Source of the DNA: Neomesorhizobium sp963726065
GTDB lineage: Bacteria; Pseudomonadota; Alphaproteobacteria; Rhizobiales; Rhizobiaceae
Reading direction: 5' to 3'
DNA length: 64,000 bases
Assembly (NCBI GenBank): GCA_963726065.1
Contig: CAVSAU010000016.1
Location: 1-64,000 of the forward strand
The position numbers were made by a program, and so were the translations under genes. Shown here in pieces: positions 40,791 through 49,228 of this stretch; position 1 is the first letter of the stretch, and the number at the start of each line of letters is the position of its first letter. The notes under the pieces are model-generated. The model had not been told where the DNA came from, searched no databases, and saw only the letters and a program-made list of their open reading frames with translations.

Positions 40791-41564
40791 ATGAACTGGT
40801 TGAAATCGCTGCTCGTAGCAGGAACCGTGCAGGTCCTTGCCGTCACTTCGGCCTTTGCCGGAGCGAACCTCGAGCAAATCAAGTCGTCGGGCGTCTTCAA
40901 GATCGGTACGGAGGGGACCTACGCGCCCTTTACCTACCACGAGCCGGGCGGCGCACTGGTCGGCTTCGACGTGGAGATCGGCCAGGAGATCGCCAAACGG
41001 CTCGGGGTCAAAGCGGAATTCCTCGAAGGCAAGTGGGACGGACTGATCGCCGGCCTCGATGCCAACCGCTACGACGCGGTCATCAACCAGGTCGGCATCA
41101 CCGAGCAGCGCAAGCAGAAATACGATTTCTCCGATCCTTACATCGCTTCGAAAGCGGTGCTGATCGTGCGCGGCGACAATCAAGAGGTCAAAGGCTTCGC
41201 CGATCTCAAGGGCAAGAAGTCTGCCCAGTCGCTGACCAGCAACTTCGGCAAGATCGCCGAAAAGAACGGCGCCGAACTGGTCGGCACCGACGGTTTCGAC
41301 CAGTCGATCCAGCTCGTGCTCAACGGCCGCGCCGACGCCACCATCAACGACAGCCTGTCCTTCCTCGACTTCAAGAAGCACAAGCCGGACGCCAAAGTGA
41401 AGATCGCCGCACAGGAGGAAAACGCCGATTATTCCGGCATCATCATCCGCAAGGGCGAACCGGAACTGCTCGAGGCGATCAACAAGGCCCTGGCAGAGAT
41501 CAAGGCCGACGGCACCTATCAGAAAATCTCCGACAAATATTTCGGTCAGGACGTTTCGCAGTAA
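40791..41564 (+). CDS. amino acid (cystine-type) ABC transporter substrate-binding protein
   Basis: 257 residues with a signal peptide (LLVAGTVQVLAVTSAFAG). It is a family 3 binding protein: GVFKIGTEGTYAPFTYHEPG, FDVEIGQEIAKRLGVKAEFL, WDGLIAGLDANRYDAVINQV. The closest pattern known to me is the cystine-binding FliY/TcyA group (IGTEGTYAPFTYH), though specificity needs a test. A 170-base leader precedes it, and permease and ATPase genes follow after an attenuator-like hairpin. Confidence 0.88.
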   Translation: MNWLKSLLVAGTVQVLAVTSAFAGANLEQIKSSGVFKIGTEGTYAPFTYHEPGGALVGFDVEIGQEIAKRLGVKAEFLEGKWDGLIAGLDANRYDAVINQVGITEQRKQKYDFSDPYIASKAVLIVRGDNQEVKGFADLKGKKSAQSLTSNFGKIAEKNGAELVGTDGFDQSIQLVLNGRADATINDSLSFLDFKKHKPDAKVKIAAQEENADYSGIIIRKGEPELLEAINKALAEIKADGTYQKISDKYFGQDVSQ

Positions 41565-41586
41565 GATAACGACTGGAAGCTGCCGG

Positions 41587-41618
41587 GCGGATCGGCCGCG
41601 AGGCCGGTCCGCTTCTTT
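41587..41618 (+). terminator. attenuator-like hairpin between binding protein and permease
   Basis: GCGGATCGGCC-GCGA-GGCCGGTCCGC followed by TTCTTTT is a strong stem with a T-rich tail. It lies between the first and second genes of the importer, where partial termination commonly raises binding-protein output over the membrane parts. Confidence 0.75.
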
Positions 41619-41636
41619 TGTCTGGAGACGCCCAAA

Positions 41637-42317
41637 GTGCCTCACTGGCTGCAATTGATGATCGAATCGCTCGGCCCGCTGTTGTGGGCCGCGCTGATTT
41701 TTACGGCCCCCCTCACCCTCTTGTCTTTCACGCTGGGCCTTGCCCTCGGCCTCGCGGTGGCGCTGATCCGGCTGTTTGCCGCATGGCCCTTCACCGCGAT
41801 CGCCCGTTTCTATGTCTGGATCATCCGCGGCACCCCGCTTCTGGTCCAGCTGTTTCTGATTTTCTATGGACTGCCAAGCGTCGGCATCGTGTTGGACGCC
41901 TTCCCGGCGGCGCTTATCGGCTTTACCCTCAATATCGGCGCCTATTCCTCTGAAATCATACGCGCCGTCATTGCCTCCGTGCCGAAAGGGCAATGGGAGG
42001 CTGCCTATTCGATCGGCATGAACTGGCCGCAGGCTATGCGCAGGACGATCCTGCCGCAGGCAGCCCGTGTCGCCGTGCCGCCGCTTTCCAACACCTTCAT
42101 CTCGCTGGTCAAGGACACATCGCTGGCCGCGGCGATAACGGTGCCGGAAATGTTCCAGGCCGCGCAACGCATCGTCGCCGCCACCTACGAACCGCTGATC
42201 CTGTATGTCGAAGCGGCGCTCATCTATCTCGCGCTGAGTTCCATCCTGTCGTCCCTGCAAGTCAGGCTCGAATCTCGTCTCAACCGCTATGGCGGCTTCC
42301 TGGAGGCGCGGGCATGA
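41637..42317 (+). CDS. amino acid (cystine-type) ABC transporter permease
   Basis: 226 residues beginning at GTG (41637) with GGAG upstream. It is a His/Glu/Gln/Arg permease-family protein with about five membrane segments. Its ATPase-contact loop reads WEAAYSIGMNWPQAMRRTIL, and VSLVKDTSLAAAITVPEMFQ follows. It probably works as a homodimer with the ATPase. It overlaps the ATPase start by ATGA at 42314. Confidence 0.9.
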   Translation: MPHWLQLMIESLGPLLWAALIFTAPLTLLSFTLGLALGLAVALIRLFAAWPFTAIARFYVWIIRGTPLLVQLFLIFYGLPSVGIVLDAFPAALIGFTLNIGAYSSEIIRAVIASVPKGQWEAAYSIGMNWPQAMRRTILPQAARVAVPPLSNTFISLVKDTSLAAAITVPEMFQAAQRIVAATYEPLILYVEAALIYLALSSILSSLQVRLESRLNRYGGFLEARA

Positions 42318-43060
42318 TCGAGCTCACCGACATCGAAAAACGCTTCGGCGACAACGTCGTCCTGCACGGCGTCAGCGCGCGCATTGCCGAAGGCAATGTG
42401 ACAGCGCTGGTCGGCCCTTCCGGCGGCGGCAAGAGCACGCTTCTGCGTTGCATCAACCTGCTGGAAATCCCGACGTCGGGCACGGTTCGCATCGGAGAAG
42501 AAGCGCTCACCTTCCGCCCCAGCCACAAGGTTGGCTGGGCATCGGTGCAGAAGCTGCGCCGCCAGACCGGTATGGTGTTCCAGAATTTCCAGCTTTTCCC
42601 GCACCGCACCGCAATTGAGAACGTGATGGAAGGCTTGGTTACCGTTCTCAAATGGCCGAAGGAAAAAGCGCGTGAACGGGCGCTGGCCCTGCTCGAAAAG
42701 GTCGGCCTGGCGCACAAGGCCGATGCATGGCCGGCAACGCTCTCTGGCGGACAGCAGCAGCGCGTGGCGATCGCCCGGGCGCTGGCGCCTTCGCCGCGCG
42801 TGCTGTTGTGCGATGAGCCGACATCGGCGCTCGATCCGGAACTTTCCGGCGAAGTCGTCGATGTGCTAAGCCAACTCGCAAGGGAAGGCACCACGATGGT
42901 GATGGCCACGCACGACCTGCGATTGGCGTCGAAAATCGCCAATGAAGTGATCTTCCTGGAGGCCGGCGTGGTGGTCGAAACCGGGCCGGCGTCCGAAGTC
43001 TTCGGCAATCCCCAGCGCGAAAGAACGAAACGCTTCATCACCACGCTGACACACCACTGA
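42314..43060 (+). CDS. amino acid (cystine-type) ABC transporter ATP-binding protein
   Basis: 248 residues from MIELTDIEKRFGDNVVLHGV. Walker A is LVGPSGGGKSTLLRCINLLE, signature TLSGGQQQRVAIARALA, Walker B VLLCDEPTSALDPEL and switch histidine MVMATHDLRLA. Q-loop VFQNFQLFPH is typical of polar amino acid importers. It is translationally coupled to the permease. The frame is intact. Confidence 0.93.
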   Translation: MIELTDIEKRFGDNVVLHGVSARIAEGNVTALVGPSGGGKSTLLRCINLLEIPTSGTVRIGEEALTFRPSHKVGWASVQKLRRQTGMVFQNFQLFPHRTAIENVMEGLVTVLKWPKEKARERALALLEKVGLAHKADAWPATLSGGQQQRVAIARALAPSPRVLLCDEPTSALDPELSGEVVDVLSQLAREGTTMVMATHDLRLASKIANEVIFLEAGVVVETGPASEVFGNPQRERTKRFITTLTHH

Positions 43061-43125
43061 GCCAGTCTCACTCTCCTTGGCTGGCGTCAACCACGTCTTA
43101 AGCCTTCGCAGTCAGACTCAGGTGC

Positions 43126-43917
43126 ATGGTCGGATTCGTTCTTCCAAAGCTCAGATGGTTGGTCATCGGCGCGGTGGCGGCGGGCGGCTGGGCCGTAACC
43201 CAGGAGCCTGTCAGCAAACGGCAACGCCCCGCCGAACGGCCGGCAGTGGCGCGCAGCGTTGCAAAAGAGCGGCAAAACGAGCCGGTGCGGCGGGCGCCGC
43301 AGCAGCGCAGCGTGCAAGCCTCCGTGGCGGCCGACCGGCCCCAAGCGGCAATAGCCGAGCCGCGACCCTCGAAACTCATCACCAGTTCGATCAAGCGGCC
43401 GGACAAACCCGTTGCTCAACCATACTACACCAAATCGCGTGTCAGGCTTCGCGAGGCCATGGGCACCGGCGCGCGGGTCATTATCTGGCTCGAGCAGGGC
43501 GAGCAGGCGACCGTGCTGGAGAGTTCCGGCAAATGGCGCCGCGTCGCGGTGGCCGGCCGCAAGGGCTGGGTCCACGGCGATTATCTGCAATTGCCGGATC
43601 CGGATGCGCCGCGCCCGCAGGCTCCGGTAGCAAAAACAGTCGCCGCCAAAGCCGTGGGGCCGGTTCCTGCAGCCAAACCGAAACAGCCATTCGTTGCCGC
43701 CAAGCGGGAAAAAGAACGGGGTCTGCCGGCGAAACCGCTGGAGTCCTTGGCCATCAGCAAACCGCTCGCCGGGTTGTTGCAATCGAAGCGCCCGGCTCGC
43801 CAGGCGCAGCGCGGCGACTGCCAGTGCCCCTACGATTTGATGATAAACGGCAAACAATGTGGCGACCGCAGCGCTTACGTCATGCGCGGGCGGGCCAACG
43901 AACAGTGCTACCTCTGA
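43126..43917 (+). CDS. SH3-domain envelope protein
   Basis: 263 residues. An N-terminal membrane segment (LRWLVIGAVAAGGWAVTQEP) is followed by a basic, alanine/proline-rich linker. A bacterial SH3 domain spans residues 98-155 (YTKSRVRLREAMGTGARVII and GRKGWVHGDYLQLPDPD). The C-terminal cysteine cluster is GDCQCPYDLMINGKQCGDRS. Bacterial SH3 proteins bind peptidoglycan or partner peptides in the periplasm. The cysteine-rich tail recurs in small rhizobial proteins and may be disulfide-bonded. Confidence 0.8.
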   Translation: MVGFVLPKLRWLVIGAVAAGGWAVTQEPVSKRQRPAERPAVARSVAKERQNEPVRRAPQQRSVQASVAADRPQAAIAEPRPSKLITSSIKRPDKPVAQPYYTKSRVRLREAMGTGARVIIWLEQGEQATVLESSGKWRRVAVAGRKGWVHGDYLQLPDPDAPRPQAPVAKTVAAKAVGPVPAAKPKQPFVAAKREKERGLPAKPLESLAISKPLAGLLQSKRPARQAQRGDCQCPYDLMINGKQCGDRSAYVMRGRANEQCYL

Positions 43918-44074
43918 TATAGCGGCGCGTTCGGGGCCGGATTTTCGCTACTGAAACGCTGGAAAGGGCCAGCGAACGCCACGTTTGGCATGTTAAGGGT
44001 TGAAGCCTGGGCGATCCGGTGCCAAATCAGGGCTGCTTACGCCGAATTGGCGTCACGAAACTCTGGACACCACC

Positions 44075-44902
44075 ATGGTCACCTATCTCGACGCCGCCAC
44101 CGCTCCGCTCCGCAATACCGGGCAGATCCGCCTCTATGGCGAGGATGCGTTTGAAGGCATGCGCAAGGCCTGCGACCTCACCGCCCGTTGCCTCGACGAA
44201 CTGGCTGGCATGGTGAAGCCCGGTGTTACCACAGAGGCAATCGACCGTTTCGTCTTCGAATTCGGCATGGATCAGGGCGGCCTGCCCGCCACGCTGAACT
44301 ATCGCGGCTACACGAAGTCGTCCTGCACCTCGATCAACCATGTCGTCTGCCACGGCATTCCCGACCAGAAGCCGCTGAAGGAGGGTGACGTCGTGAATAT
44401 TGACGTCACCTACATCCTCGACGGCTGGCACGGCGATTCCAGCCGCATGTATCCGGTCGGGCAGATCAAGCGCGCCGCCGAGCGCCTGTTGGAAGTCACC
44501 CACGAATGCCTGATGCGCGGCGTCGCTGCGGTGCGTCCCGGCGCCCGCACCGGCGCCATCGGCGCGGCCATCCAGGCCTTCGCCGAGGCGGAACGCTGCT
44601 CGGTGGTGCGCGATTTCTGCGGTCATGGCGTCGGCCAGCTTTTCCACGACGCGCCGAACATCCTTCACTATGGCAGCGCCGGCGAAGGCGTCGAAATGCG
44701 GCCAGGCATGATCTTCACCATCGAGCCGATGATCAATTTGGGCAGGCCGCACGTGAAGGTGCTGTCTGACGGCTGGACGGCGGTCACCCGCGATCGCTCA
44801 CTGTCGGCTCAGTACGAGCACACGGTCGGCGTCACCTCGACTGGCTGCGAAATTTTTACACTCTCGCCCAATGGGCTCGACCGGCCCGGCCTGCCATCCT
44901 AA
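44075..44902 (+). CDS. map: methionine aminopeptidase, type I
   Basis: 275 residues from MVTYLDAATAPLRNTGQIRL. It removes the initiator methionine. The five metal ligands are visible: Asp in VVNIDVTYI, Asp in WHGDSSRMYP, His in FCGHGVGQLFH, Glu in FTIEPMINLG and Glu in QYEHTVGV. The substrate histidine is in VVCHGIPDQ. Length and start agree with alphaproteobacterial enzymes. It is followed by radC, a common rhizobial order. The frame is intact. Confidence 0.95.
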   Translation: MVTYLDAATAPLRNTGQIRLYGEDAFEGMRKACDLTARCLDELAGMVKPGVTTEAIDRFVFEFGMDQGGLPATLNYRGYTKSSCTSINHVVCHGIPDQKPLKEGDVVNIDVTYILDGWHGDSSRMYPVGQIKRAAERLLEVTHECLMRGVAAVRPGARTGAIGAAIQAFAEAERCSVVRDFCGHGVGQLFHDAPNILHYGSAGEGVEMRPGMIFTIEPMINLGRPHVKVLSDGWTAVTRDRSLSAQYEHTVGVTSTGCEIFTLSPNGLDRPGLPS

Positions 44903-44950
44903 TGTTTGCCCGTTGCGCGAGCAGCGGGGCGGATACGGGGTTTCAGGCAC

Positions 44951-45318
44951 ATGGACGAAGGGGCCGACGACGAACGCGGCTTTCTGGCCGAGCAGCCAGT
45001 CAAAATTCTGCGCAATGCCAGGATTTCTGCTGAAAAGCCGCATTACTCGGGCCATCGGCAACGGTTACGCGAGCGTTTTCGTGAAGCCGGCCCGGCGCAT
45101 TGTCGGATTATGAAATCCTCGAATTCGGCTCTCCGGTCGATCCCGCGCGCCGACACCAAGGAGCGCGCCAAGGCGCTGCTGAAACGCTTCGGCTCACTTG
45201 CCGAGGTGCTGGAGCACCGGAACAGCTGATCCGCGAGTTGCCCGACATCGGCGAGGCTGCAGCCCTCGACCTCAAGGTGGCGGCAGCGGCCGCCCAACGC
45301 ATGGCGCGCGGAGGCAAT
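44951..45318 (+). pseudogene. radC: RadC 5' fragment (gene split and middle lost)
   Basis: The N-terminal RadC region is recognisable across two frames: HYSGHRQRLRERFREAGPAH, SDYEILE, RADTKERAKALLKRFGSLAE and IRELPDIGEAAALDLKVAAA, including the helix-hairpin-helix-like part. Sequence then switches near 45318 to an AAA-domain fragment. The C-terminal end of the same gene reappears at 47165-47330. About 70 central residues are missing, including the start of the JAB/MPN catalytic domain. Confidence 0.85.
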
Positions 45319-45735
45319 CCCCCTGATTGCCTGCCTGCTGTCGATCCCCACGGGTGACCGCTACCCAAAGCTGGACTTGATGCCGCAAAAGCATAAGGCG
45401 CGCACGTTCGAAGTCCTGGTCGAGCAGCTCGAGGCGCTCGCCGCCAACAAACCCGTCCTCATGCTGCTTGAGGACGCCCACTATCTTGATCCCGTATCAG
45501 CAGAACTCTTCGACATCATTGTGGACCGCATGCATAGGCTCCCCATCATGCTCGTTGCCACCTACCGTCCCGAAGGAAAGGCCCGTTGGAATGGCCTCCC
45601 CCACGCGACCCTGGTGACGCTGAACCGCTTGAGCCGCGCACAGGCAGCGTCGATCATCACGGTGATGACCGGAGGAAAGCGGCTCCCGTCTCCGGTGCTG
45701 GACCAGATTCTCTCAAAGACTGAAGGCGTGAACCG
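45319..45735 (+). pseudogene. AAA-domain fragment of a cyclase/AAA/TPR regulator inside radC
   Basis: An uninterrupted frame reads ACLLSIPTGDRYPKLDLMPQ, KPVLMLLEDAHYLDPVSAEL and IMLVATYRPEGKARWNGLPH, ending at the helix LDQILSKTEGV. This corresponds to the Walker B and sensor part of the AAA module seen complete at 25135-28543. It has neither the P-loop nor the TPR part. It probably came from a third family member. Confidence 0.8.
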
Positions 45736-46015
45736 AACCAGGCGTCGCTGATGCCGCTGGCAGCCACGGGGACAATGACGGCGACAAACAATGCGATAAC
45801 TCCTTCCGGAACAGCGATCGGCGTAAGGTAGCGGCTTCTCGATGGATCATCGTCCTCATTCGATGACTTCGTCAGCCATGATCTGCTGGCCGGGAGCACC
45901 CCTCGCTGGAGTTAGATGGGCCGAACGTCAGCCCGGTTAGAGATCGACACACAGCGAGGCCGATGAGTGCAGACGCACCGCTCAAATTGGGAACGGGGTT
46001 GAGTGCAGACCGCTG
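45736..46015. other. inserted DNA without a clear gene
   Basis: Contains a minus-strand remnant with a hydrophobic stretch (AVPEGVIALFVAVIVPVAAS) resembling one membrane segment of an unknown protein, preceded by an acidic DDDPSRSR. It is too short to name. Confidence 0.35.
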
Positions 46016-46390
46016 CTAGCGTGGCCAAGGCTCGCACGCGATGCCATCGCCGTCTCGATCATGCTTCGGCCAGTAGCCGGGCTGCCCTCGACGCGAGGGG
46101 GCCAATCCCACTGAACGGGCCGCGTCGCAGTTTGGGGCGGCGAGCAGATGACGCACGCCGTCCAAAGCCGTCTTTGGCTTCACGTCGGCAATGGACCACC
46201 CGGCCAGACTTACGACAGCGAGCGACAACGCCAGCCCCTTCCAATGGCGAGAATACCAGCGCTGTTCACGGCGTCGATCTATCCGACGCGACACGCGGGC
46301 GAACCGACGATTGAGCTTTGCAAGTTCCTTATCAGGATCGCGCCCAACGCGGGATATTGGATAAATCTGTGGGACCATGGCGGACGACAA
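46016..46390 (-). CDS. membrane-anchored Excalibur calcium-binding domain protein
   Basis: 124 residues. A basic N-terminus (NRRFARVSRRIDRRREQR) and one membrane segment (GLALSLAVVSLAGWSIAD) precede a C-terminal Excalibur motif: CDAARSVGLAPSRRGQPGYW, then HDRDGDGIACEPWP. The DxDxDGxxCE loop binds calcium in characterised members, and the two cysteines likely form a disulfide outside the membrane. The gene is intact and lies within the DNA that replaced the middle of radC. Confidence 0.8.
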   Translation of the reverse strand: MSSAMVPQIYPISRVGRDPDKELAKLNRRFARVSRRIDRRREQRWYSRHWKGLALSLAVVSLAGWSIADVKPKTALDGVRHLLAAPNCDAARSVGLAPSRRGQPGYWPKHDRDGDGIACEPWPR

Positions 46391-46831
46391 TGGCAGGCGA
46401 AGCTAAATTCATACTTGCCCGGTGACGTTGCATTTTACGCAACTGAGCAGTACGTCGTCTACGATACGAGAGCACTGTCTTCGGAGGGCAACGGTCATAG
46501 AGGGACGGTTCGAGAAAGCAATCTCGGATGCTAAGGGCCTAACGGGTTGAACCCCTTGCTCGGCAGCGTCCACACGAATTGGGTCGCCTGACGGGCATAG
46601 TTCCCCCGCCGATTTCTAACCGCAACCAGCCGCCTCCCCTACACCCATAGAACAAGCCTTTCCTCCTCACGTACTCTGGGCATCCTTTCCGTGCAGCAGC
46701 GTGAGCCGTCGGGGCCAGCAAGATCGAAGATGCTGTTGAGTGACGACGGCACTCAGAAGGCACATCTCGCGCCCGACGACCACCCATGATCGGCAACGAA
46801 GCGCCGAAGCATACCGATCGCAGGAGGCAGT
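46391..46831. other. inserted DNA without a recognisable gene
   Basis: About 440 bases between the Excalibur gene and the AlpA-like gene. Frames on both strands lack homology. It may hold the promoter of the AlpA-like gene (AGGAGG at about 46822). Confidence 0.4.
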
Positions 46832-47062
46832 ATGTCAGAAGCCAAATTCCTCACTCCGGAAGAAGTGACCGAGCGCTATCGCGGAGGCGTATCGGTAGGA
46901 ACTCTCCGAAACTGGCGCGCTATGAAAATTGGACCGTCGTTCGTGAAGATCGGTAAGGCCGTTCTCTATACAATTGAGGAGCTTGAAGCGTGGGACGAAA
47001 CCGATAAAGTCCAGTGCCGTCCATCTGCGAGATCTACCCAGCAGGCCAGTGATCGCGCGTGA
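46832..47062 (+). CDS. AlpA/excisionase-like helix-turn-helix protein
   Basis: 76 residues with a perfect ribosome site (GGAGG) before MSEAKFLTPEEVTERYRGGV. The MerR-like winged helix reads FLTPEEVTERYRGGVSVGTL, with GPSFVKIGKAVLYTIEELEA as wing. Such proteins regulate integrase genes or act as excision factors of genomic islands. No integrase gene is seen nearby, so it is probably a leftover of an integrated element inside radC. Confidence 0.75.
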   Translation: MSEAKFLTPEEVTERYRGGVSVGTLRNWRAMKIGPSFVKIGKAVLYTIEELEAWDETDKVQCRPSARSTQQASDRA

Positions 47063-47149
47063 TGATCACGGTGGGGCGTTTCAAACATGCCCCAATAGAC
47101 GCCACCAGCTGCGCGCATCCAGAGTATTATTATCGTTACTTCAATATCT

Positions 47150-47330
47150 TACAGAAGTGCGACGCATCATCCACAATCACCAATCGGGCGATCCCACGCC
47201 CTCGCGCGCTGATATCGAGATGACCAAAACGATCATCGACACAGCAAAGCCGCTCGGCATTGCCGTCCACGATCACATCATCATCGGCAAGAACGGCCAC
47301 GCCAGCATGAAGGGTTTGCTGCTGATCTAG
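47150..47330 (+). pseudogene. radC: RadC 3' fragment
   Basis: From about 47165 the frame reads RRIIHNHQSGDPTPSRADIE, then VHDHIIIGKNGHASMKGLLL and stops. This is the C-terminal JAB/MPN part of RadC with the HNH-x7-D metal ligands, normally joined to the fragment at 44951-45318. The glutamate ligand lies in the lost section, so no active RadC can be made here. Confidence 0.85.
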
Positions 47331-47614
47331 GCTCGTATCGCCCGCCGGCATGCCATGGACGCCCAATCTTTCCGGCCTGATCCGGGGGCCATCATTCTCA
47401 GCCGAACGTCTCCCTTCCATGGCTATGTCATGGTCATTAATGTTCTTGCGATCTCATTCAACTGAGCATCACAAGCCCGCAAGCAGACCTGACCGAGGCA
47501 CACGCTCAATGCCGAATGCTCGAAATCTTCGCAGCGGTCGGAGCCGGTTTTCTGGTCGCAGCGGTTAATTCTGACGTCAACTCCCAATCGAAACGTGAGC
47601 AAAGGAGACTGGAC

Positions 47615-48439
47615 ATGGGCGTGATCACCACCAAAGACGGCACCGAGATTTTCTACAAGGACTGGGGTCAGGGCCAACCGATCGTATTTCACCACGGCTG
47701 GCCGCTCAGCGCGGACGATTGGGACAATCAGATGCTGTACTTCCTGGACAAGGGCTACCGCGTCATCGCCCATGACCGACGCGGGCACGGCCGCTCTACC
47801 CAGACCGCAACCGGCAACGAGATGGACACTTACGCCGATGACGTCGCGACCCTTGCCGCCGCGCTTGACCTCAAGGGGGCTATCCACATCGGCCACTCCA
47901 CTGGCGGCGGCGAGGTAGCGCACTATGTGGCCCGAGCCCAGTCCGGACGTGTCGCCAAGGCCGTGCTGATCGGTGCGGTGCCGCCGATCATGGTCAAGTC
48001 CGACAAGAATCCGGGCGGGTTGCCGATTGAGGTGTTCGACGGTTTTCGCGCTGCTTTGGTCGCCAACCGGGCGCAGTTCTACATTGACGTGCCTGCTGGC
48101 CCTTTCTACGGGTTCAACCGGCCAGGCGCCAAAATCTCGCAGGGCGTCATCGACAATTGGTGGCGCCAAGGCATGATGGGCGGCACTAAAGCCCACTACG
48201 ACTGCATAAAGGCCTTCTCGGAAACCGACTTCACAGAGGATCTGAAGAAGATCGATGTGCCGGTGCTGGTCATGCATGGCGACGACGATCAGATCGTGCC
48301 CTACGCCGACTCCGCGCCGCTGTCGGCGAAGCTGCTGAAAAACGGTACGCTGAAGACGTACAAGGGCCTTCCGCACGGCATGTGTACGACCCACCCGGAA
48401 ATCATTAATCCGGACCTCCTGGCGTTCATCAGGAGCTGA
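47615..48439 (+). CDS. alpha/beta hydrolase, non-haem chloroperoxidase-like
   Basis: 274 residues from MGVITTKDGTEIFYKDWGQG with GGAG upstream. Oxyanion region is FHHGWPLSADDW. The catalytic triad is Ser in IGHSTGGGEVA, Asp in MHGDDDQIVP and His in KGLPHGMCTTH. The pattern matches cofactor-free haloperoxidase/aryl esterase proteins; the natural substrate is unknown and peroxidase activity is usually secondary. The frame is intact, and no operon partner is seen. Confidence 0.92.
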   Translation: MGVITTKDGTEIFYKDWGQGQPIVFHHGWPLSADDWDNQMLYFLDKGYRVIAHDRRGHGRSTQTATGNEMDTYADDVATLAAALDLKGAIHIGHSTGGGEVAHYVARAQSGRVAKAVLIGAVPPIMVKSDKNPGGLPIEVFDGFRAALVANRAQFYIDVPAGPFYGFNRPGAKISQGVIDNWWRQGMMGGTKAHYDCIKAFSETDFTEDLKKIDVPVLVMHGDDDQIVPYADSAPLSAKLLKNGTLKTYKGLPHGMCTTHPEIINPDLLAFIRS

Positions 48440-48533
48440 CACCTCTTAGGGCTTGCAAGGCGGCGCCAAGCGCCATGCGCCACCTGACGCTTACTCGCGT
48501 CCCTCATCGAGAAGCGATGCGGGTCGTTGTCTG

Positions 48534-49046
48534 TTATGGCGGGTCGATACCGCATATGGCGGCGAGCTGCGCCACGATTTCACCGATACCGGCGAGGCTG
48601 AAAACAGCCTCGCCGGTTCCGGAAAAAAAGCCATTGCTCCAGGAAAGTCGCAAACGCCTGGCGCCGAGCAGGCGCGCCACGCCATTCCCGCCCTCAAGCT
48701 CCAGGCTGCTGTTCCTGCTGCCTAAGCGCCAGATCTCAGAAGTCTGGCTGCCATCTACCCTGACTGTCAGCAGAACGTTGCCGGTGCCGGACGACGAATC
48801 GCGCAGCCGCACCGACTGCTTCCAACCAGACGGCAGACAGCCGATTGTCAGCATAGGGTGATATTCGATCGAGCGGTTGCCGGTGCTTAGAGTGTTGTTG
48901 CTGAGCAGCGACGCTTCCCCGCCTCCGCCAGCGCCCCTGCTTGTCTGCCAACGACCGATGTCGGCATACGCAACCGAAGACCCCGCTGCAAGGCCGGAGA
49001 TCGTCAACAGACAAATGATGGATTTGACCCAACCCCTCTGAACCAT
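48534..49046 (-). CDS. secreted protein of unknown function
   Basis: 170 residues from MVQRGWVKSIICLLTISGLA with a Sec signal peptide cleaved near AYA-DI. The mature part is glycine/serine-rich with alternating hydrophobic strands (NVLLTVRVDGSQTSEIW, SSLELEGGNGVARLLGARRL) and two cysteines, suggesting a beta-sandwich in the periplasm. No family recognised. The next minus-strand gene upstream is tig, but a terminator separates them. Confidence 0.65.
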   Translation of the reverse strand: MVQRGWVKSIICLLTISGLAAGSSVAYADIGRWQTSRGAGGGGEASLLSNNTLSTGNRSIEYHPMLTIGCLPSGWKQSVRLRDSSSGTGNVLLTVRVDGSQTSEIWRLGSRNSSLELEGGNGVARLLGARRLRLSWSNGFFSGTGEAVFSLAGIGEIVAQLAAICGIDPP

Positions 49047-49175
49047 CTCCTCCTCGCTCGCGCTCTTCCGAATGCATGAAAGCAAAAAGCACGCGGGCAT
49101 TCCAGCGCCCCGGCCACCATCACGAGCGATTTGGGCTGCCGGATTGCAGCGGGGCCACAGCACTCGCGCCCATCA

Positions 49176-49208
49176 AAGAAAAAGGGCCGCCTTGCGGCAG
49201 CCCCTTTG
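49176..49208 (-). terminator. terminator after trigger factor gene
   Basis: On the minus strand AAAGGGGCTGCCGCAAGGCG then GCCCTTTTTC forms a GC-rich stem with a T tail, about 20 bases after the tig stop. Confidence 0.85.
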
Positions 49209-49228
49209 GTTCGGTCGGCAAGCGAAGA

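Noticed and set aside
40734..42260. 508-codon minus-strand frame
   Set aside because: It is antisense to the cystine-type binding protein and permease, whose families are clear. The long open frame is a GC-rich shadow.
46148..46534. 128-codon plus-strand gene
   Set aside because: It overlaps the Excalibur-domain gene on the other strand, which has a clear motif and membrane segment.
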